This document shows, one piece after another, positions 35,666-44,627 of a stretch of 64,000 nt of DNA; positions within the stretch are counted from its first letter, which is position 1; every line of letters starts with the position of its first letter. The stretch is from Bacillota bacterium. GTDB taxonomy: Bacteria > Bacillota > Negativicutes > CTSoil-072. The notes beneath the pieces were generated by a model. It saw only the letters and a list, made by a program, of their open reading frames with translations, made no database searches and had not been told where the DNA came from. The stretch covers positions 1-64,000 of the forward strand of contig JAGFZV010000002.1 in the NCBI GenBank assembly GCA_017889545.1, in the 5' to 3' direction. Both the position numbers and the translations under genes were made by a program.

Positions 35666-35718
35666 CAACGAACCCCCATACTTCAAGGTGAAGAACCTCG
35701 AAGTATGGGGGTTCGTTG
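35666..35718 (+). terminator. hairpin between the tail-tube gene and effector 2
   Basis: Arms CAACGAACCCCCATACTTC.. / ..GAAGTATGGGGGTTCGTTG, 24 bp with one mismatch. Homologous to 29410-29450. It could limit read-through so that effector expression differs from that of the tail genes. Confidence 0.7.
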
Positions 35719-35763
35719 TAAGTGGCTATACGGAGCAAAGGACATGAGGTGGTAGGTGTAAAA

Positions 35764-36723
35764 ATGGCTGATGAAATAAACGGATTTGAAGGCTTGTATT
35801 GGGATGGAATGGTACCTTTTTCGGGTGAAAGCAAACCGGTGGACAGTGGTAGTGCGAACATGGAAGGTATTGTTAGCATAGATGTAAATCAGACTGATAT
35901 CCATGTTGATGGCGATTCAAATGATAGTATCGATCAGTCGAGCAATAAACCGGGTATTATTGATAAGGTAGCAGATTTTTTAAAAGAGAAGTTCGACACT
36001 GAGGAGACGAATTATTTGCAGGGAGATCCTTTTGGACTTCCAGCAGACCCAGCTCCTCATGAAGATACTTGGGCAGATCCAGATGAATTAACTGAGCAGC
36101 AAAAAACCGATGGTTTAACGTTAGGAATTGATCCGTTAGGTGGGACATGGATAGTAAACAGCAATGATGACCCGATACCGGAAGAAAGCGACAGGTTTAG
36201 CCGTAAACTTGAATATATAAACAGTTATACCAGCGCGCTTGCAAAAGTTCAGGAAAATTTGGTCTCTATGCCTCCAATTTTGTTACCAATGGTAGCAGGA
36301 GTAATGATAGAATTAGGAACACAGGCTTTGAACAGTAATATTAGTAATCTCTTTAAGGGGCCGAGTAATCCTGAAGCTGTATCTATAAAATTAAAGTATA
36401 AGGAAGGATGGACGGTTGAACAAAAAGCGGCTGCCAACTCAAAAGTAGAAGTCCTTAATAATTCTGAAGCAATTAAAACAACGCCACAAAGAAGCGGAAC
36501 TTCTGCCTCGTCCAGGTATAAGAAGGCTAATGGTCCTGACTCTGTACCAGAAGGGGCTGAAGTAGATCATAAGCTTGATTTACAATTGGGTGGTAAAGAT
36601 GATATAACTAATATGTGGCCACTTGATAAGAGCGTTAATCGAAGTCTTGGAAAGCAAATTGATATTAAAATCAAAGATTTGAAAGATGGAACCCGGATTG
36701 AAAAAATCGAAATTGGTGAGTAG
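35764..36723 (+). CDS. polymorphic-toxin-like effector 2 (shared N-terminus, HNH-like nuclease C-terminus)
   Basis: 319 residues. Residues 1-160 are closely related to effector 1, including DPFGLPADPAPHEDTWADPD, DELTEQQ and GIDPLGGTWIVN. A short central region (about 170-200) is hydrophobic. The C-terminal 80 residues (SSRYKKANGPDSVPEGAE, VDHKLDLQLGGKDDITNMWP, VNRSLGKQI) carry the D-H ... N ... N pattern of HNH/colicin-type nucleases. The ATG at 35764 has AGGTGGTAGGTG upstream. The partner gene 12 bases downstream resembles T6SS Tdi1-type immunity proteins. DNA or RNA as target is inferred. Confidence 0.75.
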   Translation: MADEINGFEGLYWDGMVPFSGESKPVDSGSANMEGIVSIDVNQTDIHVDGDSNDSIDQSSNKPGIIDKVADFLKEKFDTEETNYLQGDPFGLPADPAPHEDTWADPDELTEQQKTDGLTLGIDPLGGTWIVNSNDDPIPEESDRFSRKLEYINSYTSALAKVQENLVSMPPILLPMVAGVMIELGTQALNSNISNLFKGPSNPEAVSIKLKYKEGWTVEQKAAANSKVEVLNNSEAIKTTPQRSGTSASSRYKKANGPDSVPEGAEVDHKLDLQLGGKDDITNMWPLDKSVNRSLGKQIDIKIKDLKDGTRIEKIEIGE

Positions 36724-36735
36724 GAAGGAGAAAAC

Positions 36736-37371
36736 ATGAATTTTGAAAAATTTCCCCAAAGATTTAAGGCTAGTTTTTCATTGAAAAAAACAATATTGCT
36801 TGATGATGAATTGAAGAAAAAGTTTAGTAATTCGATTGGGGCCGCAGAGTTTTTACAAAACTATGCAGGCACAACATTCAATAATGGTTTATATAGGATT
36901 CATAAAGTTGAAGATATTCCAAAATGGAATGCAATTGTTGGAAAAGTGTTTCCTGAGATTGCAGATTTTATTGTTTGTTTTTCCTACGATTGGTTAGGAC
37001 GTCACTTTGCTCTTGATTTTAGAAGGAAAGAAAATGATGAGCCCTTAATTATTATACTAGAACCTGGAACTGGTGACGCGCTTGAGGTTCCAACAACATT
37101 TAGGATGTTTCATGAAGAGGAATTGTCAGAGCATCAAGATGCTGCATTGTCGGTTGATTTTTTCAATCAATGGAGAACAAATAACTCTGAAAGATTATTA
37201 AATAATCAGTGTGTTGGATATAAAGTTCCGCTTTTTATCGGCGGGCAAGATACCATGGAAAACTTAGCATTAGGTGACATGGAAGTATATTGGGAAATAT
37301 GTGGGCAGTTGCTGAATAAAGTTCGTAATTTACCACCTGGAACACCGATAAGTGTCACGATTTCTGATTAA
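36736..37371 (+). CDS. Tdi1-like immunity protein for effector 2
   Basis: 211 residues, cytoplasmic. N-terminal GAD-like region (FKASFSLKKTILLDDELKKK) and C-terminal DUF1851/Tdi1-like region (GYKVPLFIGGQDTMENLAL, GDMEVYWEICGQLL, LPPGTPI). These domains are known from immunity proteins of type VI and other polymorphic toxins, notably those against nucleases. AGGAAGGAG precedes the ATG, 12 bases after effector 2. Low-GC composition compared with the tail genes around it suggests recent acquisition. Confidence 0.72.
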   Translation: MNFEKFPQRFKASFSLKKTILLDDELKKKFSNSIGAAEFLQNYAGTTFNNGLYRIHKVEDIPKWNAIVGKVFPEIADFIVCFSYDWLGRHFALDFRRKENDEPLIIILEPGTGDALEVPTTFRMFHEEELSEHQDAALSVDFFNQWRTNNSERLLNNQCVGYKVPLFIGGQDTMENLALGDMEVYWEICGQLLNKVRNLPPGTPISVTISD

Positions 37372-37885
37372 CATCGACTACATGGACCTCCAATGGAAGA
37401 AAATGCATCTAGCTTTCGCTGCAAAATCCCGCACCAACTCACTGCAAAAAAACGGACGGTGAGGTCTGTACTATGAAACCAGTGCGCTACATGGCTTTTT
37501 GACAAAAACAGAGCACAGCAACTGACCGCATAATTGGAATTCTGCAGTCATTCTCCTTGTGTGTTCGTATAGCGACAGTATCGTCGGTAGTACCAGTGAC
37601 GCAACTATCTCTAGTGACGCTACGTGCAAACAAGATCAAAAAAGCATGAAGGCTAACAGGTATAAAATCTTGTGGCCTTTTTCCTTTTGAAGGATTTTTT
37701 TAAGAAAAATGAATGCGGTGAGGATAAGGATGTTAACAAACAACACAAAAGGGGCAACTTAGTGGCAGCATCATCGGAAGATTGCTGTCCTTTCCATCAA
37801 TATATTCTGGTTTAAAACAAAGAGTCAGGGATATTTTTCCTGGCTCTTTGTTTTAGATAAATTTAAAAACAAGGAGGCAAAAACA
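37372..37885. other. intergenic region after cassette 2
   Basis: About 510 bases. 37420-37520 is homologous to the flank after cassette 1 (31021-31120; shared ATGAAACCAGT, TTTTTGA, ACAGAGCACA). 37814-37857 is a strong terminator (AAAACAAAGAGTCAGG / CCTGGCTCTTTGTTTT). No tape-measure or chaperone reading frame is visible, nor an obvious remnant. Confidence 0.6.
37814..37857 (+). terminator. terminator before the tail-tip genes
   Basis: 16-base arms with one G-T pair, ending in TTTT, 29 bases before the M-like gene. It separates the tube/effector part from the tail-tip part. Confidence 0.75.
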
Positions 37886-38248
37886 ATGGCACAATTTCCC
37901 AATATTCAACAACCGGTATATCCATTTACCACTAAGATCAAAGACCCCTCTCTGCAATCCGAGATGGAAAACGGGCTGGTCATTTCTCGGGCTAAATTTA
38001 CCAGGGCACCACAAACCTTCACTTTGAAATGGTCCGCTTTGCCAGCGGCCGATTACGCGATCCTGCGTGACTTTTACCGGAATACTGTTTTAGGTGGCAG
38101 TCTGGTATTTGACTGGTATTATCCGACAGTACCCAACGATTCTTATTCCGGACAGCTATTCTCCGTCCGTTTCACAGGTGGGGACATCAGCTTTGACTTG
38201 GCGGCACCAGGCTACTATTCCGGCAAACTGACGATCCAGGAGGTGTAG
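37886..38248 (+). CDS. minor tail protein M-like
   Basis: 120 residues (QPVYPFTTKIKDPSLQSEMENG; TFTLKWSALPAADYAILRDFY; GGSLVFDWYYP; YSGKLTIQEV). Size, fold pattern and position directly before L-, K- and J-like genes identify the lambda gpM / DUF2460-like tip protein. AAGGAGG precedes the ATG. It begins the tail-tip operon, with the next gene 4 bases downstream. Confidence 0.72.
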   Translation: MAQFPNIQQPVYPFTTKIKDPSLQSEMENGLVISRAKFTRAPQTFTLKWSALPAADYAILRDFYRNTVLGGSLVFDWYYPTVPNDSYSGQLFSVRFTGGDISFDLAAPGYYSGKLTIQEV

Positions 38249-38252
38249 CAGT

Positions 38253-38870
38253 ATGCTGAATTTGTCAGTTGCCGGTATGGTTGAGAAAAGCCAACTTTCC
38301 AGTGAAGGAGTATGGCTGCTGCTGGTAGAAGTAGCTATCCCGGATTTATCGGAGCCCTTGCGCCTGGTGCGCAATAACGAAGATATTATCTGGAATGGCC
38401 ACACCTGGACGGCTTTTAATTTTAAACTTGGCGACGTCACTGAAGACAACAAAGGCAAGCCGCAGTCGGTTCCGCTGCAGATTTCCAATATTACGCAAAC
38501 CGTGCAGGCTTATGTGGAGGAAAATAATGGTTTGACCGGTACGGCGGTAACTCTGCGGGTGGTTCATTCTCAATATTTGAACAATATTTTGCCTGAATTG
38601 GAAGAAGTCTTTACTGTACAGTCAACAACTTGCGATAGCAAGTGGATCACCTTTTTTCTTGGTTCAGAAAGATCAATCCAGGTGCGATTTCCGTTTCGCC
38701 GGGTGCTGAAGAATTTCTGCGCTTGGCGTGATCAATACAAAGGGATCGAATGCGGATATGCCGGATCGCTAATGGAGTGTGACGGCACCTTGACCTCTTG
38801 CCGAACACGGGACAATGAGGCCCGTTACGGCGGTGAACCTAGCATCCCGGAAGGAGGGTTATACGCATAA
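38253..38870 (+). CDS. minor tail protein L-like, with conserved cysteines
   Basis: 205 residues. The C-terminal part has four cysteines in the pattern FCAWRDQYKGIECGYAG ... ECDGTLTSC, followed by RYGGEPSIP, as in lambda gpL, whose C-terminal domain binds a [4Fe-4S] cluster. It should be part of the tail tip. AGGAGGTG precedes the ATG. It overlaps nothing and is followed after one base by the K-like gene. Confidence 0.78.
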   Translation: MLNLSVAGMVEKSQLSSEGVWLLLVEVAIPDLSEPLRLVRNNEDIIWNGHTWTAFNFKLGDVTEDNKGKPQSVPLQISNITQTVQAYVEENNGLTGTAVTLRVVHSQYLNNILPELEEVFTVQSTTCDSKWITFFLGSERSIQVRFPFRRVLKNFCAWRDQYKGIECGYAGSLMECDGTLTSCRTRDNEARYGGEPSIPEGGLYA

Positions 38871-38871
38871 T

Positions 38872-39267
38872 ATGAATATAAAATTTAATGATCTGATTGG
38901 CTTACCGTTTATTGATGGCGGGCGAGATCCAGGCGTCGGCTTGGATTGCTGGGGATTATCCACGGAAATCTTCCGGCGTTATGGGCAGGAACTGCCTGAC
39001 TATAAGATATCGTGTGAGAATGCGAGCTTAATCAACTGTGAAGTGAATAAACAAAGACCTTATTGGCGCAGGTGCGAAGGAGAAATCCCCGTTCCTGCGC
39101 TTGTTGTTATCCGGTTTGCCGTATTTTGTGATCATACGGGAGTATACATCGGACAAGGACGATTTATCCATACCCGCAAAGAAGTCGGTGTCAATATTGA
39201 CCGCATCGATAGCATTGCCTGGTCGAAACGGATCGAAGGTTTTTATGTACCGGAGGTGAGGACATGA
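38872..39267 (+). CDS. tail assembly protein K-like (NlpC/P60 peptidase)
   Basis: 131 residues. GLDCWGLSTEIFRRYGQELP carries the catalytic cysteine and FCDHTGVYIGQGRFIHT the histidine region of the NlpC/P60 fold, as in lambda gpK. It probably trims peptidoglycan cross-links during tail assembly or entry. I chose ATG 38872, which follows GGAGGG and the L-like stop. Its stop overlaps the J-like start (ATGA). Confidence 0.78.
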   Translation: MNIKFNDLIGLPFIDGGRDPGVGLDCWGLSTEIFRRYGQELPDYKISCENASLINCEVNKQRPYWRRCEGEIPVPALVVIRFAVFCDHTGVYIGQGRFIHTRKEVGVNIDRIDSIAWSKRIEGFYVPEVRT

Positions 39268-42200
39268 TCAATATAACAGTTATCAAAAACCCATTCAACT
39301 ATACTGATAAGCAAATCGATACCTGCGAATACATACCCGGTAAAACAGTGCATGAGTATGTGCAGCCTTATATCATCGGGAGCGAAGATTATGTTGTCAG
39401 CAGGAACGGCGAGATCGTAGAAGATGTCAAGGCGCAGCTGGTCGGCAGTGAAGACTGGCTGGCGGTTTGTCCGATTGTCGGCAAAAGCGGATCGGCCTTG
39501 TTTAGAACGCTTTTTATGATTGCACTGAGTGCATATATTGGCGGGTTGAATAATGGTGTCTTAAACAATGGAAAATTTTGGGACGGAATAATAAGGGGCG
39601 CTGCTGTGGCCGTTGGCGGCGTTCTTATCAACCACTGGTTCCCAGCGGCAAAGCCTGATAAGATCAATGCCGACCCGTCTTACAACTGGGGCAGCGCGCA
39701 ATCGCAGAGCGGCCAGGGCAATGCTCTGGCGGTAACGTATGGCACGATGCGAACCGCTGGTCAGATCGTCGCCCAGCATGTGTCAAGCGATAACGAAAAA
39801 CAATATCTGAATGTTCTGCTGTGCGGCGGCGAGGGGCCAGTCGACAGCATTAGCGATATTCGGATTAACGACAACCCCATTTCCTTTTATTCAGAGGTAA
39901 CTTCCGAAATCCGCCTTGGTGACAATGATCAATTAGCAATTGCTAATTTTAACGAGACATATATTGATCAGGATTTAGCCTATGAGTTGGATTATGAGAA
40001 AGGCATAGGAGGATCATGGCACACCCAGGAAACTTCGGGAAATGCGGTTGAGGGATTGGAAATTACGCTTTCGTTTCCAGGCGGTCTTTTTTACTCCAAC
40101 GATAGCGGCGGTTTGAGTAAGACGTATGTTAAAATACAGGCGGACTATAGCCTTGTTAATTCAGAAGATTGGGTTAATTTTGCAACGGATACAATTGTGA
40201 AAAAGGATAATACGGCTTTCTTCCGGACATACCGCATTGATCATCTGTCAGCCAATCAATATAAGGTAAGGGTTAAATGCACTGAGAAAAAAGATACTAC
40301 CAGCCGGTATTCAAACCGCGTATTCTGGACGCAGCTGTCAAACATCATGGATGAAAAATTTACCCGTCCCGGTAAGGTATTGTTAGGGATCAAGGCTTTG
40401 GCGACAAGTCAGCTCAGCGGCGGCGTGCCATGCATCACCTGGGTTCAGACCCGCAACACAGTTTGGGTATGGAACGCCACAGCCGGTCAGTATGAACAAA
40501 AATCAGCCGCAAATCCGGCATGGGCGGCTTATGACATGATTCACCGCTGCCGATATTTAAAGAATATCAATACCGGCAGTTATGAATATCATGTCGCAGG
40601 TGCTCCAGCCTCGCGGATCGTATACCAAGATTTCGTCAACTGGGCAGCCTTTTGTGATAGCCGGACCCTGACATTTCACTATATTTTCGAATCGGCAAAT
40701 GATCTTTGGACCTCTTTGCAGAAGCCGGAAGGCGTAGGGCGGGGCAAGGTTATTCTGAGGGGCACAAGGTTTGGCTGTGTTTGTGACGCGCCTGGTCAGC
40801 CGGTACAATTATTCACGGTCGGCAATATTATTACCGACAAATTTAAAGAAACTTTCGTAAGTCAAAAAGACCGGGCGAATGCGATCGAAATTTCCTTCGC
40901 CAACAAGGACAAAGGGTATCAGAAGGAAGTCATCACGGCTTACAGCGACGATTATGATGAAGCGACTGAGCCGAATATCACCCAAATTAGCTTGGATGGA
41001 GTTACGAGTATTGAACAGGCTTACCGGGAGGCGAAATATCGGCTGCGTCTCAATCAATACCTGCTGCGGACGGTGGAGCACAGCGCGGACATTGATGCGA
41101 TTGCCTGCCAGATTAACGATGTTGTTCTGTTGGCGCATGACGTGCCGCAATGGGGATTTTCCGGACGGCTGCTGAACGCAACAGAAACGACGCTGCAGCT
41201 TGACCGTCAGATAACGCTGCAGCCAAATAAAGCGTATGTGGTAGCGTTGCAGGTTACCAATCCTGCGGCAACGACAGCAGAAGAAGTTCAAAGTATAGTT
41301 ATCATGGCTGTGCAAAGTGTTGCAATCGAAACAACTACCGATACGATCACGCTCAGCGGTTCGCTGTCGACTGTTCCGCAACAATGGGATCTTTACAGTT
41401 TTGGTGAAGCCAATAAGGTTGTCAAACCGTTTAGGGTGCTCGGCATCAGCCGGGATCAGGATCTTAAACGTAAAATCACCTGCATCGAATATATTGACGC
41501 AGTGTACAATGAAGTGACAGAGATACCGGTTGTCAACTACAGCGGATTGGAAGTAGTGGCTGAAGTCAACAGTATCAGCGTGGCGGAAGAAACCTACCAG
41601 CAAAAAGACGGCACAATGGTATCCGATCTGAATGTCGCCTGGAACAATCCGCGCAATAAGCCGATCACCGGCTATAAAGTGCTGTACAGTAGTGACGATG
41701 AGCAGACGTGGACCGAATTATGCAGCGGCATAACCGCTCTAAAAGCTTCGGTTCCCGGCGTAAAAACCGATACGACATATTTCGTAAAGGTTTGCACAAT
41801 CAATGATACGGGCGTTGTATCAACCGGCGTTATAGCTTCGGTATATGTTACCGGCAAAGACGTTCTGCCGTCGAATGTCGCCAGTTTATCGGCAGCGCTT
41901 GATGCCGCGGATTTAACAAAAATCGTATTATCATGGCCGCCGGTAGAGGATATTGACTTGGCAGGATACCGCATCCGGGAAGGTTCGACAATTCTCGAAA
42001 ATCTGGCTCAGATTACCACTTATACTTACGCCGCAACCGAGAATCGAACGCACTACTTCACGGTTACGGCTGTAGACAATTCCGGCAATGAATCCTTGGT
42101 CTTGGCGGCGGCGGATATTACTCCGGCAATATGCCCAACTACCCCAAACGGGTTTACGGCAGTACAAAATGGAGAATATGTTTATCTTTATTGGAACAAG

Positions 42201-43118
42201 AACAATGCAACCGATATTGCGGGGTACGAGGTTCGACAGGGAGCACTCTTTAATAATGGTTCGTTGGTCAAAACCGGCATAACCGGCACAGACCTCTCTG
42301 TACCGGTTAGCTCGGAAACAACTTATCGCTACCATATCAAAGCAATCAACAATGCCGGTAAATATAGCGAAGATGCAGCGGTTGCCGAGGTTATAATTTA
42401 CGGATTGCCGCCGAAAAACGTAATTTTGAGTTTCGATGAAATGACATTGCAAAACGGGATACACACAAATACAATATTTGGTTCGTCATATTATAACTGT
42501 CTCACGTTCCCGGGACGATGCAGCGATTATCTTTCGACGCAATGTAACCAGGTTGGAGGGGCAACAGTATTGAAACTGCAAGACGGACAGACATCCGGTT
42601 CCTATTTGACGGTGAGAAAAGACCTTGGGAAATTGATTAAAGTCAATTTGGCCGCTAATTTTATTTCCACTGGGTTACTAAGCGGTGGAAATTCTGCTAC
42701 TTTGTATTACCGAAATAGTCGAGACGGGATGAATTTTGAAGATTGGAAAGTTTTTGTACCGATTATCATTACTACCCGCTATCTTGACTTTAGGGCAGAT
42801 TTATCTTCAGGTGATCCAACGCATTATCCTATTGAAGTTGGTATTTTCACAGAAACTATTGATGTCGATGATGTGGAGAAAATAGGAAGTGCAACTATTG
42901 CAGTCGGTGGAACGCCAGCAGACTATGGCTATACATTTTTGGGCGGATCCGGGCCAGGTAATACACCGGTATTTACTCCAACGGCGATTGGCTCGGGGCT
43001 AAGGGCTGAGGTAGTATCCGTCGGATTGTCAAGCGCTGTTGTGAAAGTAGTCAATGCAACGAACGGTACAGATACTGGCGGAACGATTACTTATCGAGTA
43101 AAAGGATATGGAGGTTAA
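39264..43118 (+). CDS. tail tip / host-specificity protein (TipJ/gpJ-like, fused gpI-like N-terminus, FN3 repeats)
   Basis: 1284 residues. The first 140 residues (INITVIKNPFN, GSEDYVVSRNGEIVED) and a hydrophobic stretch (FMIALSAYIGGLNNG, GAAVAVGGVLINHW) correspond to gpI. Residues about 150-750 are the TipJ baseplate-hub region (GNALAVTYGTMRTAGQIV; LLCGGEGPVDSISDI; WAAYDMIHRCRYL). Three fibronectin type III domains cover about 755-850, 865-950 and 955-1050. The C-terminal 230 residues should be receptor-binding or fibre-connecting. GGAGGTGAGG precedes the ATG. It is intact and the largest gene of the island. Confidence 0.82.
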   Translation: MINITVIKNPFNYTDKQIDTCEYIPGKTVHEYVQPYIIGSEDYVVSRNGEIVEDVKAQLVGSEDWLAVCPIVGKSGSALFRTLFMIALSAYIGGLNNGVLNNGKFWDGIIRGAAVAVGGVLINHWFPAAKPDKINADPSYNWGSAQSQSGQGNALAVTYGTMRTAGQIVAQHVSSDNEKQYLNVLLCGGEGPVDSISDIRINDNPISFYSEVTSEIRLGDNDQLAIANFNETYIDQDLAYELDYEKGIGGSWHTQETSGNAVEGLEITLSFPGGLFYSNDSGGLSKTYVKIQADYSLVNSEDWVNFATDTIVKKDNTAFFRTYRIDHLSANQYKVRVKCTEKKDTTSRYSNRVFWTQLSNIMDEKFTRPGKVLLGIKALATSQLSGGVPCITWVQTRNTVWVWNATAGQYEQKSAANPAWAAYDMIHRCRYLKNINTGSYEYHVAGAPASRIVYQDFVNWAAFCDSRTLTFHYIFESANDLWTSLQKPEGVGRGKVILRGTRFGCVCDAPGQPVQLFTVGNIITDKFKETFVSQKDRANAIEISFANKDKGYQKEVITAYSDDYDEATEPNITQISLDGVTSIEQAYREAKYRLRLNQYLLRTVEHSADIDAIACQINDVVLLAHDVPQWGFSGRLLNATETTLQLDRQITLQPNKAYVVALQVTNPAATTAEEVQSIVIMAVQSVAIETTTDTITLSGSLSTVPQQWDLYSFGEANKVVKPFRVLGISRDQDLKRKITCIEYIDAVYNEVTEIPVVNYSGLEVVAEVNSISVAEETYQQKDGTMVSDLNVAWNNPRNKPITGYKVLYSSDDEQTWTELCSGITALKASVPGVKTDTTYFVKVCTINDTGVVSTGVIASVYVTGKDVLPSNVASLSAALDAADLTKIVLSWPPVEDIDLAGYRIREGSTILENLAQITTYTYAATENRTHYFTVTAVDNSGNESLVLAAADITPAICPTTPNGFTAVQNGEYVYLYWNKNNATDIAGYEVRQGALFNNGSLVKTGITGTDLSVPVSSETTYRYHIKAINNAGKYSEDAAVAEVIIYGLPPKNVILSFDEMTLQNGIHTNTIFGSSYYNCLTFPGRCSDYLSTQCNQVGGATVLKLQDGQTSGSYLTVRKDLGKLIKVNLAANFISTGLLSGGNSATLYYRNSRDGMNFEDWKVFVPIIITTRYLDFRADLSSGDPTHYPIEVGIFTETIDVDDVEKIGSATIAVGGTPADYGYTFLGGSGPGNTPVFTPTAIGSGLRAEVVSVGLSSAVVKVVNATNGTDTGGTITYRVKGYGG

Positions 43119-43349
43119 TGAATATGTTATATACGACAAATGTAGGTCTCTAGGTCTGTGGTGAGTGGGAGTTTCACCTGCAAATTGGGTTGGGATGATT
43201 TTGCTTTTCGTAGTGATGTCTTTTCACCAGGTGATGATGGTCGATGTGACGGCACTAGAAGTTTATCCGGTTCTTGCTGGGTTTTGCCACTCGTTTTATT
43301 GGTGGAGTGATCATAAATTATTAAATTTTAATATTAGGAGTGATTTTAA
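43119..43349. other. probable decayed gene between the tip protein and the fibre
   Basis: A start at 43125 encodes only MLYTTNVGL. Further on, different frames encode fragments that look coding (FSPGDDGRCDGTRSLSGSC in one, HSFYWWSDHKLLNFNI in another), which suggests a fibre-like gene broken by frameshifts. No intact product. Confidence 0.4.
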
Positions 43350-44063
43350 ATGGCTTACGATGCAAATGTACCTGTTGATAACTTAATAATCTCTGCGATA
43401 CCTGGGGCAATACGAGAAAAGGGTGTAGAAGTAAAAAACATTATTGATGCACATACAAGCGATACTACCGATGCACATGCGGCAAGTGCAATAACCAATG
43501 TCGCACAGGGAAATATTAGTTCAACTACAGTACAAGAAGCAATTAATGAATTAGACACAAAAAAAGTGCCTGCTACGGATGTTGCCACAGAGGCAGGCGC
43601 AAATAAAATTTTGAAATTAAACGCAACCGCTAAACTTCCTGCAGACATCACAGGAAATGCTGCTACGGCAACAATTTTAGCGTTGACTAGGAAAATTGCA
43701 GGTGCAAATTTTAACGGTGACTCAGATATAGATATATCATATGCAAATCTTACTAATAAACCAACCATACCGCCTAATTATGATCTTGGTCATCTTTTAG
43801 CGAGTAATGGATATCAAAAGTTTGAAAATGGATTAGTGATTCAATGGGGTACTGTATTCGGGATCAATGACACAAATACTGCAGTCACATTTCCTGTACC
43901 TTTTTCAACAGCGGTTCTTTGTGCTTTAGCATCTTTGAACTTTGCATTCTCTACCGGTAATGATGCGGGTTGCGGAACAAACGCATGGACAACAACGGGT
44001 ATGAATGTTCGCAATGGTTCCAGTGTGAATGGAAATGTTTGTTGGATTGCCATAGGATACTAA
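43350..44063 (+). CDS. tail fibre protein
   Basis: 237 residues. The N-terminus is low-complexity with repeated D-A-H and T-D segments (NIIDAHTSDTTDAHAASAI). Then come ATDVATEAGANKILKLNATAKLPADITGNAATA, found in phage fibres, and a C-terminal gp53-like tip (NGYQKFENGLVIQWGT, VTFPVPFSTAVLCALAS). It should bind the target cell. TAGGAGTG precedes the ATG. It ends the tail part of the module; a terminator follows. Confidence 0.75.
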   Translation: MAYDANVPVDNLIISAIPGAIREKGVEVKNIIDAHTSDTTDAHAASAITNVAQGNISSTTVQEAINELDTKKVPATDVATEAGANKILKLNATAKLPADITGNAATATILALTRKIAGANFNGDSDIDISYANLTNKPTIPPNYDLGHLLASNGYQKFENGLVIQWGTVFGINDTNTAVTFPVPFSTAVLCALASLNFAFSTGNDAGCGTNAWTTTGMNVRNGSSVNGNVCWIAIGY

Positions 44064-44100
44064 GAGATTTAAAGAATATCTACAGAAACGCTAGTGCGGA

Positions 44101-44165
44101 AAAATTTACAATCCCCATTGTCAGGTGAAATAGAACTTGGTCATGGGGGTTGTAAATTTTTGTCT
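44101..44165 (+). terminator. terminator after the tail fibre gene
   Basis: 18-base arms AAAATTTACAATCCCCAT / ATGGGGGTTGTAAATTTT, followed by TT. 44166-44298 has no other gene. Confidence 0.75.
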
Positions 44166-44298
44166 GTAGTCATCGATTTTATACCTATATTAAACTGCTG
44201 GATTTTATCTAAATCATAGCGATTTTTGAATTGTCTCATTTTTGAAGAGTTCATTGCAGTGAAATAAAGAGGAAACAATTTTGGGAGGAAAGGATACT

Positions 44299-44613
44299 AT
44301 GGCTGATGATTCGAATAGTGAATTTAATCGACTATTTTCTTCGGGTTCATTTGATGTCACCGGATTTGACAGTGCTAATAATGATACTTCGTTAAATAAT
44401 CCAAAAATGATGAATACATTCAACAATGTATGGAAAAATAATTTTCAGACAGCCTTAGGACCACTTAATTCCGCATTTATTGATGCGGAATTAAGTGATC
44501 AAGATGTTGCGGATGGGTATGTATTGGAGTATAATCCAATTGGGATATTATGGAGAGTAAATGCTGCTGGAATACCGCATCCCGATGATTCAGACAATTA
44601 TTTTGCCACATAA
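44299..44613 (+). CDS. marker-domain-only protein (effector without a toxin tip)
   Basis: 104 residues from the ATG behind GGGAGG. Residues 45-100 (ALGPLNSAFIDAELSDQD; EYNPIGILWRVNAAGIPHPDD) are closely similar to residues 60-115 of the peptidoglycan-hydrolase effector at 47092 and match the shorter motif of effectors 1 and 2. It ends straight after the motif, so it has either lost its toxin or works as an adaptor. A membrane-anchored candidate partner follows after 14 bases. Confidence 0.65.
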   Translation: MADDSNSEFNRLFSSGSFDVTGFDSANNDTSLNNPKMMNTFNNVWKNNFQTALGPLNSAFIDAELSDQDVADGYVLEYNPIGILWRVNAAGIPHPDDSDNYFAT

Positions 44614-44627
44614 GGAAAACTGAGGAG

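Noticed and set aside
43165-43386. 73-codon hydrophobic frame before the fibre gene
   Set aside because: It overlaps the fibre start and has no ribosome site; better seen as part of a decayed gene.
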